Source of the DNA: Macrostomum hystrix
Lineage: Eukaryota; Platyhelminthes; Macrostomidae
Direction: 5' to 3'
DNA: 64,000 nucleotides
NCBI GenBank assembly: GCA_950097015.1
Contig: CATNEN010000032.1
Span: 2,270,501-2,334,500 of the forward strand
Part shown: piece by piece, positions 8,820-21,039 of the stretch
Position numbering within the stretch: position 1 is the stretch's first letter
How the letters are laid out: each line of letters opens with the position of its first letter
Position numbers and translations under genes: made by a program
Notes under the pieces: generated by a model
What the model was told of the DNA's origin: nothing
Seen by the model: only the letters and a program-made list of their open reading frames with translations
Database searches by the model: none

Positions 8820-11297
8820 AAACTGAAGAAATGGGGAATGAGGAAAGTCTAGCTTAAGAACACTTGTAAACAGTTTCTTTTGGCTACTGGGTTATAAATG
8901 AAGTTGTTTGCTAGATATAGCATCACATTCTAGAATTTACTAGAATGGTACACAAAGGATCCTACATCTCCTCTTTGGTTTAAACCATTAAGCGAATTCT
9001 AGTAAATATATACTTAACTTATTCTAAACCAAAGTCATGGTTTTTTAAGATGTAAAGAATGATTAAGTATATTGTGTATATGTTCCCTTGGAAGGATTTC
9101 TCTGCCCATGTCTTTTTGGTCTAGATCAGGTTCATATTTATAACTAGAATATACAAACAAATAGATGACTAAAATGTAATCAGGTCAGGTGGTTGTATTA
9201 AAAAAGAGTACAGAGAATAGCTATACATTGTATCCTGAAGGAGCTATTTTTAATGGCAAGCCAGAGTATCATGGTATCATTTGTGGCCGTAATTGCACTC
9301 AGCTCAAGAATTGAGGGGTTCAAGTTCTGCTGCAAACATCCCCAGCAGGTCAGAGGTTGACAGGAACTGTTGGTGCTGCAATGCATCCAGCCATGATTGC
9401 TAAAATAAAAAAGATTAAGCAAATGTCAGAAAAATAATTAAACCTATGAAGCTAGAGGATTGGCCAGAGTTTTCCTACTTAATTGCGATATTCGAATAAA
9501 TAGGTTTCAGATTACAACAGTCTATAGTCTCAAATTGTGAATTTTTAATGTCAATTAATATTGTCAATCTCTATCAGGTTTCATACACTAAATCATATGA
9601 AAAAGTGAAACCAGTATTTTGATCAATAATAGATTACTCGTTACTAAATACTTTACTTATTTAGCTTTCGGGAAATATAAAAACGATAATATGATATCTT
9701 TCAACATGGGTAAAAGTCAGAATTTAATGTATTACTTCATTAGTTTCGAAATTCTTCTAATTTTTCGTAAGCGATATATGTAAGAGGATTTTTTAAATGG
9801 TCTACAAAGAAAGTTACTTAAGCACAAAACACGGGGTTATTACAATTACAACGAGGATTATAACTCATACAATAAAGTATTTAATATAAGAAACCGCGAT
9901 CATACGTACCAAGAATTTCATAATCATTTTAAAAAGTATGGCGTTCAAACTAACTCGGAACGAACTCGGAGTTTTCTAATAATAAATGCATTTAAAACAA
10001 ATGAGCGCGAATCTATTTTGCAGTATAACAAAGTTTTATAGTTTTCGTAGAAAAGTTGCATTCAAAGGACAATTTACTATTATTGGCTCCAACTGTTGCA
10101 GCAATGATTTCTTCACGATCGTAGTTAGCAATAAAATGTTTTGAATTTTACAACTACACTTACTACTTTAATCAACACAATAGCTAGTCAAAAGTTTCAC
10201 GTGACAACCTCAGTTTTACAGACACTTTCAAATCAAGTATAAGTGTATTACGAGAATAACATAAGATTAATTCATTTAAAAAATTGGCCAAGCTATAGGC
10301 TAATTTTATGTATGATGGGTTGCTATTGTGCTTTATGATAAATAAACGAAAATAAACAGAAGATTAATTAATTGTTTATGAGTGATGAACCTTTCCAAAT
10401 TTCGTTTAAGCAATTTTTTTTGCAGGATTTATTAGATGAACAGCATTGAATCTGCTTCCAATAAAAAGTTATCAGCATTTTATTGTGAAAAAAAGTGAAA
10501 AGTTTCTATCTCGCTAGTGCAATTTTTGTGAAAATCAGTCTAATAATTTTTCCAAGAAACGAAGTCTTCCGTCCTTCTTCATCTTATAAATTCTCGCCAA
10601 CCCAGGATAAAAAATACATTCTCTGCGGAACAATACTAGAATATTACTATTTAGAATTCCGTTTTTTACACTCACATGACTTTTGTTTATGTGCTGTCGC
10701 TATTTACACTATAAGCTAATATTATCATCCGATCAGATATGATTCACAATGCAAGGTGGAGCGTCAGATAATTTATAATTATACCTGTTCAAACGCTAAA
10801 ATGCATGGAATTCAGCTGAATGCTCTGCATCACAACCCTTGAAGTTTGTGATTTAATCTTCTGCAGAAGCGATAACATGATAGAGCACTGAGACTACTTC
10901 CGTTGGTTAAACCTGACGGTACGAGTACATCTGCCAGCTCTTTGTCATCGTCAGGTGTTGAATATCACAGGACTGAATCATCACAATGCAGAACACACTT
11001 TCAAAGCCCGCTTATACTTTAGTTTTTTTAAACGATTGCATTTAAGAGTATAAAGAATATATTAATATAGACTGGCTGATGATGACTGAAATGAACTGAA
11101 ATGACGAGGCGCGTAGCTCTGCATTAGCCCGTGTTCTGCATTTTCATGTCGATTGGTTGAATATTTTTGTAGACAGAAAAAATGGGGGTATTTGAAATGC
11201 CCCCGTGATCTTTCTATTGTTAGCAATGAATGTGGCCTGAATCTTGGCCCCTTTCGACAAGCTCAACTCGGGTACAATTCTTTAAAAAACCTCCCAG
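8820..11297. other. AT-rich intergenic region, no gene seen except a SINE fragment
   Basis: About 2.5 kb of AT-rich unique DNA between divergent genes. I looked for the missing first exons of cathepsin F here (signal peptide, start of the I29 domain) and found none. A minus-strand SINE tail lies at about 10924-10957. Confidence 0.5.
10924..10957 (-). mobile_element. SINE 3'-region fragment
   Basis: GTACATCTGCC, then TCATCGTCAGG, is the reverse complement of the 3' part of the SINE at 63640-63840 (shared blocks CCTGACGATGA and GGCAGATGTAC), with an altered segment between the blocks. Short and diverged. Confidence 0.45.
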
Positions 11298-13555
11298 AGC
11301 CGAAGAGCAGCGACGCTTCGGCATCTTCCGGGAGAACATGAAGAAGGCCTACGTGTACCAGATGCTGGACCGCGGAGACGCCAAGTACGGCGCCTCGGTG
11401 TTCGCCGACCTCACCCAGGAGGAGTTCCGCAGCCGCTACCTGACACCAAAATGGGACTTGAGCCGGCGACCAACTGAGGAGGCCGTTGTGCCAACGCTGG
11501 GCGACCTGCCGACCAGTTTTGATTGGCGTGAGAAGGGCGCCGTGACGGAGGTGAAGAATCAGGGATCTTGCGGTGAGTTTGAGATCGGATTCCAGATTAA
11601 ATAGCTTCAGATGGTCAGTTTGATGCAGATTTTACATCTTTGCTTTGCTTTTAACCTCCAATCTTTGGTATGTTCAATGGAATAAGCGCGTAGGTCAATG
11701 CTAGATCAGTACATTCGTTAATGCGTACAGTTGGTTGATAGATCAGTACAGTTGGTTGATAGATCAGTACAGTTGGTTGATAGATCAGTACAGTTGGATG
11801 ATAGATCAGTACAGTTGGTTGATAGATCAGTACAGTTGGTTGATAGATCAGTACAGTTGGATGATAGATCAGTACAGTTGGTTGATAGATCAGTACAGTT
11901 GGTTGATAGATCAGTACAGTTGGTTGATAGATCAGTACAGTTGGTTGATAGATCAGTACAGTTGGTTGATAGATCAGTACAGTTGGTTGATAGATCAGTA
12001 CAGTTGGTTGATAGATCAGTACAGTTGGTTGATAGATCAGTACAGTTGGTTGATAGATCAGTACAGTTGGTTGATAGATCAGTACAGATGGTAGATCAGT
12101 ACAGTTGATAGATCAGTAAAGTTGGTCATCGACCCAACCCACCTGACAGGCAGTTGCTGGGCCTTCAGCACCACCGGCAACATAGAGGGCCAGTGGTTCA
12201 TCAGCAAGAAGAACCTGGTCGACCTGTCCGAGCAGCAGCTGGTCGACTGTGACAAAGTTGACGAAGGCTGCAATGGCGGCTTGCCAAGCCAGGCTTACAA
12301 GGAGATTCAGCGCATGGGCGGCATGATGACCGAGTCAGAGTATTCCTACAAGGGCAGGGATCAGAAGTGCCAGTTCAACCAGGCGAAGGTAAAGGTGTAC
12401 ATTAACGGCTCAGTGGCCATCTCCAAGGATGAGAATGCCATGGCCGCCTGGCTTGTGCAGAATGGACCAATCAGCATTGGTGAGGATCAGAGGCCTGGGA
12501 TTCTCTTCCCACTCATAACTGAATAAATTTTTAATGCTGCCTTATTGTTGTAGAGGAAGGGGAGCAAAGAGGGGAGATGGGAGATAGGGAGAGTAGACGA
12601 GGAAAGAGAGGTAGATGGTTGAACGAAGAGTGGAGAACAAAAAGGGGAGCAAAGAAGATGGGAAGAGAAAAGTGGGAAAGAGGGGAAGTGGAAGAGGGTA
12701 GAAGGGAAAGGGGAAAAGGGAAAGAGGGTAAAAGGGAAAGAGGGGATGTGGAAGAGGGGAAAGGGAAAAGGGAAAGAGGGGAAAGGGGAAAAGGGAAAGA
12801 GGTTAAAAGGGAAAGAGGGGAAGTGGAAGAGGGGAAAGGGAAAAGGGAAAGAGGGTAAAAGGGAAAGAGGGGAAGTGGAAGAGGGGAAAGGGGAAAAGGG
12901 AAAGAGGGTAAAAGGGAAAGAGGGGAAAGGGAAAAGGGAAAGAGGGTAAAAGGGAAAGAGGGGAAAGGGAAAAGGGAAAGAGGGTAAAAGGGAAAGAGGG
13001 GAAGTGGAAGAGGGGAAAGGGGAAAAGGGAAAGAGGGTAAAAGGGAAAGAGGGGAAAGGGAAAAGGGAAAGAGGTTAAAAGGGAAAGAGGGGAAAGGGAA
13101 AGAGGGTAAAAGGGAAAGGGGAAAAGGGAAAGAGGGTAAAAGGGAAAGAGGGGAAGTGGAAGAGGGGAAAGGGGAAAAGGGAAAGAGGGGAAAGAGGAAA
13201 AGGGAAAGAGGGGAAAGAGGAAAAGGGAAAGAGGGGAAGTGGGAAAAGCCCAACGCAGACCTGCAGGCAGTGCTGACGCAGTCGCCACTCTTCCTCGACT
13301 GCCGCAGGCATCAACGCAAACGCCATGCAATTCTACCTGACCGGCATCTCCCACCCGTGGAAGATCTTCTGCAATCCCAACAATCTGGACCACGGTGTCC
13401 TAATTGTCGGCTACGGCGTCAAGGGCACCGAGCCCTACTGGATTGTAAAGAACTCCTGGGGCACCATCTGGGGCGACAAAGGCTACTACCTGGTCTACAG
13501 GGGCGACGGCACCTGCGGCCTGAACCAGATGTGCACCAGCGCCCAGGTGAAGTAG
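11298..13555 (+). CDS. CTSF: cathepsin F-like cysteine protease (C1A), last three exons
   Basis: Exons 11298-11572, 12150-12479 and 13308-13555 splice in phase (phase 1 at both introns, donors GTGAGT and GTGAGG). Exon 1 holds the end of the I29 propeptide (E-x3-R-x2-IF-x2-N pattern, then [14 protein letters not shown]) and the mature N-terminus [13 protein letters not shown]. Exon 2 holds the active-site Cys in GSCWAFS and GCNGGLPS. Exon 3 holds the active-site His in [11 protein letters not shown] and Asn in IVKNSWG. The ALDRG-like LDRGDAKYG segment, GNIEGQWF and VKVYINGS favour cathepsin F over L. The catalytic domain is complete. The 5' part (signal peptide, any cystatin-like region) is not found: exon 1 opens after CTCCCAG with no upstream exon in 2.4 kb. 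It would be a lysosomal or secreted endopeptidase. Confidence 0.9.
11727..12110. repeat. 21-bp minisatellite filling cathepsin F intron 1 (about 18 copies)
   Basis: Unit GTTGGTTGATAGATCAGTAC plus A (21 bp), nearly perfect. It begins about 155 nt after the donor and stops about 40 nt before the acceptor at 12149. Plus-strand ORFs of DRSVQLV type are artefacts of the unit length. Confidence 0.95.
12545..13245. repeat. purine-only compound array filling cathepsin F intron 2
   Basis: Nearly pure AG DNA on the plus strand, built from GGAAAGAGGGGAAGTGGAAG, GGGAAAAGGGAAAGAGGG and GTAAAAGGGAAAGAGG modules in variable order, with a compound period near 50 bp. It starts about 65 nt after the donor (12480) and ends about 60 nt before the acceptor (13307). 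A long homopurine tract in the sense strand is prone to triplex and R-loop formation (general knowledge, not shown here). Confidence 0.92.
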
Positions 13556-13965
13556 GGCCCGGCAAAACAAAGCATGGCAAGCGGAAAACTTTAAACTTCA
13601 TTTTCACACACCCACACACACTACTCACAATTGAAAGTAGTAGTTAAACAACATTTTAAGCTAAAATTTAACATTTTCAGTAATTAAAAAACTATATTTT
13701 AAAAAAGACTTCAAAATAATCAAATAAGCTATTTCAAATTCAGAGCAATATTTCTCAGCATTATTAAAATCTTAATTGAACTGTTTTTACTTATTTCAAA
13801 TTCCACAATTTAATATGCATGACCTGATCAAAGTAATGTTTTTGTATAAAAGATCTTGTTTTTTGAAGTGGCAGTAAATTTTTTGTACGAATATACAAAA
13901 TCCTCAAAACATTTAAATTGAATTTATTTCAACTTTATTCTACAATTAGTTCTAGATCTAACATC
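13556..13965. other. cathepsin F 3' flank, AT-rich
   Basis: No canonical AATAAA was found close to the stop; an ATTAAA near 13682 could serve. No gene. Confidence 0.4.
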
Positions 13966-13969
13966 GCAG

Positions 13970-16900
13970 TAGGAATCGTAGGTAGAATCGCTGGTGGAGA
14001 CACAACTGGAGTCGCAGCTAGAATCAAAGTAGGAGTCATGGCTGGAATCGCAGGAAGAGTCGTGGCTGGAATCGCAGGAAAAGTCGCAGTTAGAATCGCA
14101 GGAAGAGTCGCAGTTTGAATCGCAGAAAGAGTCGCGGCTAGAATCGCAGGAAGAGTCGCGGCTAGAATCGCAGGAAGAGTCGCAGCTAGAATCGCAGGAA
14201 AAGTCGCAGCTAGAATCGCAGGAAGAGTCGCGGCTGGGATCTCAGAAAGAGTCGTGGCTGGAATCGCAGGAAGAGTCGTGGCTGGAATCGCAGGAAGAGT
14301 CGCTGTTAGTATCGCAGGAAGAGTCGCAGCTGGAATCGCAGGAAGAGTCGCGGCTGGGATCTCAGAAAGAGTCGTGGCTGGAATCGCAGGAAGAGTCGTG
14401 GCTGGAATCGCAGGAAGAGTCGCTGTTAGAATCGCATGAAGAGTCGCAGTTAGAATCGCAGGAAGAGTCGCAGCTGGAATCGCAGGAAGAGTCGCGGCTG
14501 GGATCGCAGGAAGAGTCGTGGCTGGAATCGCAGGAAGAGTCGTGGCTGGAATGGCAGGAAGAGTCGCAGTTAGTATCGCAGGAAGAGTCGCAGCTGGAAT
14601 CGCAGGAAGAGTCGCAGTTAGAATCGCAGAAAGAGTCGCGGCTAGAATCGCAGGAAGAGTCGCAGCTAGAATCGCAGGAAGAGTCGCAGTTAGAATCGCA
14701 GGAAGAGTCGCAGCTGGAATCGCAGGAAAAGTCGCGGCTGGGATCTCAGGAAGAGTCGTGGCTGGAATCGCAGGAAGAGTCGCAGTTAGAATCGCAGGAA
14801 GAGTCACGGCTGGAATCGCAGGAAGAGTCGCAGCTAGAATCGCAGGAAGAGTCGCAGTTAGAATCGCATGAAGAGTCGCAGTTAGAATCGCAGGAAAAGT
14901 CGCGGCTAGAATCGCAGGAAGAGTCGCAGTTAGAATCGCAGGAAGAGTCACAGTTAGAATCGCAGGAAGAGTCGCAGCTGGAATCGCAGGAAAAGTCGCA
15001 GTTTGAATCGCAGGAAGAGTCGCTGTTTGAATCGCAGGAAGAGTCGCAGTTAGAATCGCAGGAAGAGTCGCAGCTGGAATCGCAGGAAGAGTCACGGCTG
15101 GAATCGCAGGAAGAGTCGTGGCTGGAATCGCAGGAAGAGTCGCTGTTAGAATCGCAGGAAGAGTCGCAGTTAGAATCGCAGGAAGAGTCGCAGTTAGAAT
15201 CGCAGGAAGAGTCGTGGCTGGAATCGCAGGAAGAGTCGCTGTTAGAATCGCAGGAAGAGTCGCAGCTGGAATCGCAGGAAAAGTCGCGGCTGGGATCTCA
15301 GGAAGAGTCGTGGCTGGAATCGCAGGAAGAGTCGCAGTTAGAATCGCAGGAAGAGTCACGGCTGGAATCGCAGGAAGAGTCGCAGCTAGAATCGCAGGAA
15401 GAGTCGCAGCTAGAATCGCAGGAAGAGTCGCAGTTAAAATCGCAGGAAGAGTCGCAGCTGGAATCGCAGCTGGAATCGCAGGAAAAGTCGCGGCTGGAAT
15501 CTCAGGAAGAGTCATGGCTGGAATCGCAGGAAGAGTCGCAGTTAGAATCGCATGAAGAGTCGCAGTTAGAATCGCAGAAAGAGTCGCGGCTAGAATCGCA
15601 GAAAGAGTCGCGGCTAGAATCGCAGGAAGAGTCGCAGCTAGAATCGCAGGAAGAGTCGCAGTTAGAATCGCAGGAAGAGTCACGGCTGGAATCGCAGGAA
15701 GAGTCGTGGCTGGAATCGCAGGAAGAGTCGCTGTTAGAATCGCAGGAAGAGTCGCAGCTGGAATCGCAGGAAGAGTCGCAGGCTAGGATCTCAGGAAGAG
15801 TCGTGGCTGGAATCGCAGGAAGAGTCGCAGTTAGAATCGCAGGAAGAGTCACGGCTGGAATCGCAGGAAGAGTCGCAGCTAGAATCGCAGGAAGAGTCGC
15901 AGCTAGAATCGCAGGAAGAGTCGCAGTTTGAATCGCAGGAAGAGTCGCAGCTAGAATCGCAGGAAAAGTCGCGGCTGGAATCGCACGCGGCTAGAATCGA
16001 AGAGTCGCAGTTAGAATCGCAGGAAGAGTCGCAGCTGGAATCGCAGGAAGAGTCGCAGCTAGAATCGCAGGAAGAGTTGCGGCTAGAATCGCAGGAAAAG
16101 TCGCGGCTAGAATCGCAGGAAGAGTCGCAGTTAGAATCGCAGGAAGAGTCACAGTTAGAATCGCAGGAAGAGTCGCAGCTGGAATCGCAGGAAGAGTCGC
16201 AGCTGGAATCGCAGGAAGAGTCGCTGTTTGAATCGCAGGAAGAGTCGCAGTTAGAATCGCAGGAAAAGTCGCGGCTGGGATCTCAGGAAGAGTCGTGGCT
16301 GGAATCGCAGGAAGAGTCGCAGTTAGAATCGCAGGAAGAGTCACGGCTGGAATCGCAGGAAGAGTCGTGGCTGGAATCGCAGGAAGAGTCGCTGTTAGAA
16401 TCGCAGGAAGAGTCGCAGTTAGAATCGCAGGAAGAGTCGCAGTTAAAATCGCAGGAAGAGTCGCAGCTGGAATCGCAGGAAGAGTCGCAGCTAGAATCGC
16501 AGGAAGAGTCGCAGTTAAAATCGCAGGAAGAGTCGCAGCTAGAATCGCAGGAAGAGTCGCAGCTAGAATCGCAGGAAGAGTCGCAGCTGGAATCGCAGCT
16601 GGAATCGCAGGAAAAGTCGCAGCTGGAATCTCAGGAAGAGTCATGGCTGGAATCGCAGGAAGAGTCGCAGTTAGAATCGCAGGAAGAGTCGCAGTTAGAA
16701 TCGCAGAAAGAGTCGCGGCTAGAATCGCAGGAAGAGTCGCAGCTAGAATCGCAGGAAGAGTCGCAGTTAGAATCGCAGGAAGAGTCGCAGCTGGAATCGC
16801 AGGAAAAGTCGCGGCTGGGATCTCAGGAAGAGTCGTGGCTGGAATCGCAGGAAGAGTCGCAGTTAGAATCGCAGGAAGAGTCACGGCTGGAATCGCAGGA

Positions 16901-17620
16901 AGAGTCGCAGCTAGAATCGCAGGAAGAGTCACGGCTGGAATCGCAGGAAGAGTCGCAGCTAGAATCGCAGGAAGAGTCGCAGCTAGAATCGCAGGAAGAG
17001 TCGCAGCTGGAATCGCAGGAAGAGTCGCAGCTAGAATCGCAGGAAGAGTCGCAGTTAGAATCGCAGGAAGAGTCGCAGTTAGAATCGCAGGAAGAGTCGC
17101 AGCTAGAATCGCAGGAAGAGTCGCAGCTAGAATCGCAGGAAGAGTCGCAGCTGGAATCGCAGGAAGAGTCGCAGCTGGAATCGCAGGAAGAGTCGCAGTT
17201 AGAATCGCAGGAAGAGTCGCAGCTAGAATCGCAGGAAGAGTCGCAGCTGGAATCGCAGGAAGAGTCGCAGTTAGAATCGCAGGAAGAGTCGCAGTTAGAA
17301 TCGCAGGAAGAGTCGCAGCTAGAATCGCAGGAAGAGTCGCAGCTAGAATCGCAGGAAGAGTCGCAGCTGGAATCGCAGGAAGAGTCGCAGCTGGAATCGC
17401 AGGAAGAGTCGCAGTTAGAATCGCAGGAAGAGTCGCAGCTAGAATCGCAGGAAGAGTCGCAGTTAGAATCGCAGGAAGAGTCGCAGCTGGAATCGCAGGA
17501 AGAGTCGCAGCTAGAATCGCAGGAAGAGTTGCGGCTAGAATTGCAGGAAAAGTAACGTCTGGAATCGCAGCTAGAATCAATCGTATAAGGAATCACAGGA
17601 GGAATCGCAGCTTAAATCAC
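13970..17620. repeat. 3.65-kb minisatellite of 24-bp units, about 150 copies
   Basis: The 24-bp unit contains AATCGCAGGAAGAGTCGCAG with variants CTGG/CTAG/TTAG/CGGCTGG after it. The left two-thirds mixes many variants; four segments sharing GCGGCTGGGATCTCAGG followed by the same three variant units recur near 14730, 15285, 16265 and 16805. The right end (about 17050-17490) is homogenised with a 216-bp higher-order period of nine units. Plus frames read LESQEESQ or GRVAARIA and minus frames read LPAILTAT; all are artefacts of a stop-free unit whose length is a multiple of 3. Confidence 0.95.
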
Positions 17621-18200
17621 AGCTAGTGTTGACTTGCAAGGCTAAGGAGTTAAAATGAAATGGCTTTCAATTTGCATACTCATCCACGTCCACAGTCTTA
17701 CTTAGGAGCAAGGGAATAAGCATCAGCAGCAGCAGATTACTCACAGGGCCTCATAAATCAAATATTTTCATGCTAAACCTTCATTTTACACACCCGAACC
17801 ATGTCTCTGATCAATCAGTTTGGGGAGTTTAGGAATTTTTATGTACCGACAGAAAATTCCCAATGGGATCTTTGCCCTGCTGGCTGCCGGGAGGATATAA
17901 ATCCTCATATCCTAATCCCTCATCATCGTCATCTTGGAGAATATTTCCCGCCACCAGAGTCCGCATCCGCCAAATCTCCCACGGTCATTGGGCACACGTG
18001 TTTAGCCTTTGTGTGAAGGGATGCGGCCGGATTGACAGGATTATGCTGTTGGCCCAGGTTCTCAGATTGGCTGTCTGGGCCTCGGTCCATATGGCACGGG
18101 GATCAACTGACTCCGCTGGGGGGTCAAGATTTATGAGGGGCTCAAATACTGTTTGAAATCCTGCTACTCCACATGTGGAATCCCTACTCAGATGCCTTTC
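17621..18200. other. unique spacer, no gene seen
   Basis: Unique DNA with a GGATATAAATCC TATA-like element near 17892. No domain or splice pattern in the short ORFs. Confidence 0.4.
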
Positions 18201-18204
18201 TCCG

Positions 18205-19415
18205 ATCTCCTCTCCCAGTCTCTCCTCTCCCAGTCTTTCCTCTCCCAGTCTCTCCTCTCCCAGTCTCTCCTCTCCCAGTCTCTCCTCTCCCAGTCTCTCC
18301 TCTCCCAGTCTCTCCTCTCCCAGTCTCTCCTCTCCCAGTCTCTCCTCTCACAGTCTCTCCTCTTTCCGAGTCTCTCCTCACCCAGTCTCTCCTCTCCCAG
18401 TCTCTCCTCTCACAGTCTCTCCTCTTTCCGAGTCTCTCCTCACCCAGTCTCTCCTCTCCCAGTTTCTCTTCTCCCAGTCTGTCCTCACCCAGTCTCTCGT
18501 CTCCCAATCTCTCCTCTCCCAGTCTCTCCTCTCCCAGTCTCTCCTCTCCCAATCTCTTCTCTTTCCGAGTCTCTCTTCTCCCAGTCTGTCCTCACCCAGT
18601 CTCTCCTCTCACAGTCTCTCCACTCCCAGTCTCTCCACTCCCTGTCTCTCCTCTCCCTGTCTCTCCTCTCCCTGTCTCTCCTCTCCCAGTCTCTCCTCTC
18701 CCAGTCTCTCCTCTCCCAGTCTCTCCTCTCCCAATCTCTTCTCTTTCCGAGTCTCTCTTCTCCCAGTCTGTCCTCACCCAGTCTCTCCTCTCCCAGTCTC
18801 TCCACTCCCAGTCTCTCCACTCCCTGTCTCTCCTCTCCCTGTCTCTCCTCTCACAGTCTCTCCTCTTTCCGAGTCTCTCCTCACCCAGTCTCTCCTCTCC
18901 CAGTCTCTCCTCTCACAGTCTCTCCTCTTTCCGAGTCTCTCCTCACCCAGTCTCTCCTCTCCCAGTTTCTCTTCTCCCAGTCTGTCCTCACCCAGTCTCT
19001 CCTCTCCCAGTCTCTCCTCTCCCAGTCTCTCCTCTCCCAGTCTCTCCTCTCCCAATCTCTTCTCTTTCCGAGTCTCTCTTCTCCCAGTCTGTCCTCACCC
19101 AGTCTCTCCTCTCCCAGTCTCTCCACTCCCAGTCTCTCCACTCCCTGTCTCTCCTCTCCCTGTCTCTCCTCTCCCTGTCTCTCCTCTCCCAGTCTCTCCT
19201 CTCCCAGTCTCTCCTCTCCCAATCTCTTCTCTTTCCGAGTCTCTCTTCTCCCAGTCTGTCCTCACCCAGTCTCTCCTCTCCCAGTCTCTCCACTCCCAGT
19301 CTCTCCACTCCCTGTCTCTCCTCTCCCTGTCTCTCCTCTCCCAGTCTCTCCTCTCCCAGTCTCTCCTCTCCCAGTCTCTCCTCTCCCAGTCTCTCCTCTC
19401 CCAGTCTCTCATTCA
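18205..19415. repeat. 15-bp minisatellite, same family as 1057-1977
   Basis: Unit CCCAGTCTCTCCTCT on plus, the same 15-mer as the array 17 kb to the left. Punctuated by TTTCCGAGT, CACCCAGT, TCCACTCC and CCAATCTCTTC variants that recur in order: blocks near 18560, 18740, 19060 and 19230 share the same succession, a higher-order structure. All three plus frames are open (LSQSL, PVSPL, SLSSP); not coding. Confidence 0.95.
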
Positions 19416-21039
19416 TCAGCCTCATCTCTCCCAAGGAATTTGCATGTCTCTCAGAGCCATCATGGGCAAACTGGTCGGGGCTTTATGGGAGTGGCCCAGG
19501 CCAGGCGCGTGCCCAAGTGCCTGGGCAAGAACGCAGATCTTATTTATAAAAAAGGCTCACAAAAAGGATTCGTGGAGTGAGGCACTGATGACATCATCGA
19601 TCGTGTCTCGTCTCTCTGGACAATAGCCTGCCCAGCTTCCATCGAGAACAGATTTTCGGAATTTAACAGCCGAACCAAAATTAGAGACATTAATAACGCT
19701 TCGCGGAAAGAAAAATGGGAATCGGGAAATAAGGGGATAATGACCCGATACCGCTGCCACAATGTATTTCTCAAACCCCCATTTGTGGCCCCGCCCCGTG
19801 GTGGAGATGTCCGTCATTAACGGATCCCCCAACTGGCTGCTGCAGCCCTGGAGGGCAGAGGATGCCCTGGAGGGCACTTGTGGCTCACAAGCCACCCATA
19901 CCGTGACTGACAGCTCAGAAAGACCGATTCGCGGAAATGGAAACGGACAGAAATAATAAGGAGGCCAGCTGGGTCAGCAAGAAATTTCAGCTAACACAGA
20001 AATTCATTCGAAGCTGGAGAAGAAAATGAAGTTGAAACTCTCAGTCTCTGCCCCTGGGCGCGGGCGATCAATCGATGGAGACAATCGATATGGGCTATCG
20101 CTGTCAAATTCGACTCAGGCGGTCCCGCTGTTGATACCCCAGTCCCTGCGCCAGATTGACGCAGTTCTTTATTCGTAAGGCCAGGAGGCAAATTTTGAGT
20201 CATCTCCTCTGTCTGCCTCGTTTGAGTAACTTGATCGCACTGGTTTCTCGAGTATTGTGTGTTTGTCAAGTTTCTTAGAAATGAATTTTTCTAGGAAAGA
20301 GCATTCTTGCGAAAGCATGCTGGTTATTTAGGCCTATTCATGTCCATTAGGGCCTTGTTTGTCAACTTCTTACTCTGACAGATTACGAGCGTATATTGGC
20401 TATTAGAATTTCTCCCTCATAGGAATTGGCATGTTTAACCATGCCCAGAGACACTATGAGCTGCAGTGAGTTGAGACTGTCATACAGTCAGCTTTGAGGA
20501 TGAGTCACTCAATCAGTCTGACGCGGAGAATGATGCATAAAAAAGCAAAACAGAGGTCGAATCTGTGGCCTCAAAAACATGCGCAGTGAAAGTGCTGCTG
20601 GCATGACACAATGCTGGATGACGCAATACATTTGTCTGGATGTGGGGGGAATGGGGTGGGGCAGCTGCTGCATTCATTTGTCATTTGGAGTCTGCCCATA
20701 ATTATGAATACTAGTTTCACCTGACAGGCAACCATTGAGTCTGGGGGGGATGTGGCAAGTGTTCTCGTGTGATTCGGCACAAAGCTCTCACTGACTTCCC
20801 TTTCTTTTGCGAAGCAACCTTATTTTGCAGTCAAAGCTCTTCCCACGCAATTCAAACCAGGGGTCGCATTGTCTTTTAAGCAATTGTCTTCTTGACTGGA
20901 AGGCCTTGCGAGTTAACATATTATTAATGCTGTTCTCAACGCTGTGCTCATATTCAGGTATCGCCAGTTCATTTGAGTGTACTGTGCCAGCTGATGACGA
21001 GAAACTAGCTGAAACATAGAAGCAGAGAAGAAGACAAGG
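19416..21039. other. unique intergenic region, no gene seen
   Basis: About 1.6 kb of unique DNA. A TTTATAAAAAAGGC element is at about 19542 (plus). Short ORFs on both strands show no domain, so I leave them out. Confidence 0.4.

Noticed and set aside
9240..9345. GGTTCAAGTTC near 9318, tRNA-like
   Set aside because: Weak A box, no cloverleaf and no match to the SINE body; treated as chance.
13935..17626. ORFs of 440-580 aa on both strands (LESQEESQ, AILTATLP, GRVAARIA types)
   Set aside because: They come from a stop-free 24-bp tandem unit, exist in several frames at once and lack promoter, splice or codon evidence.
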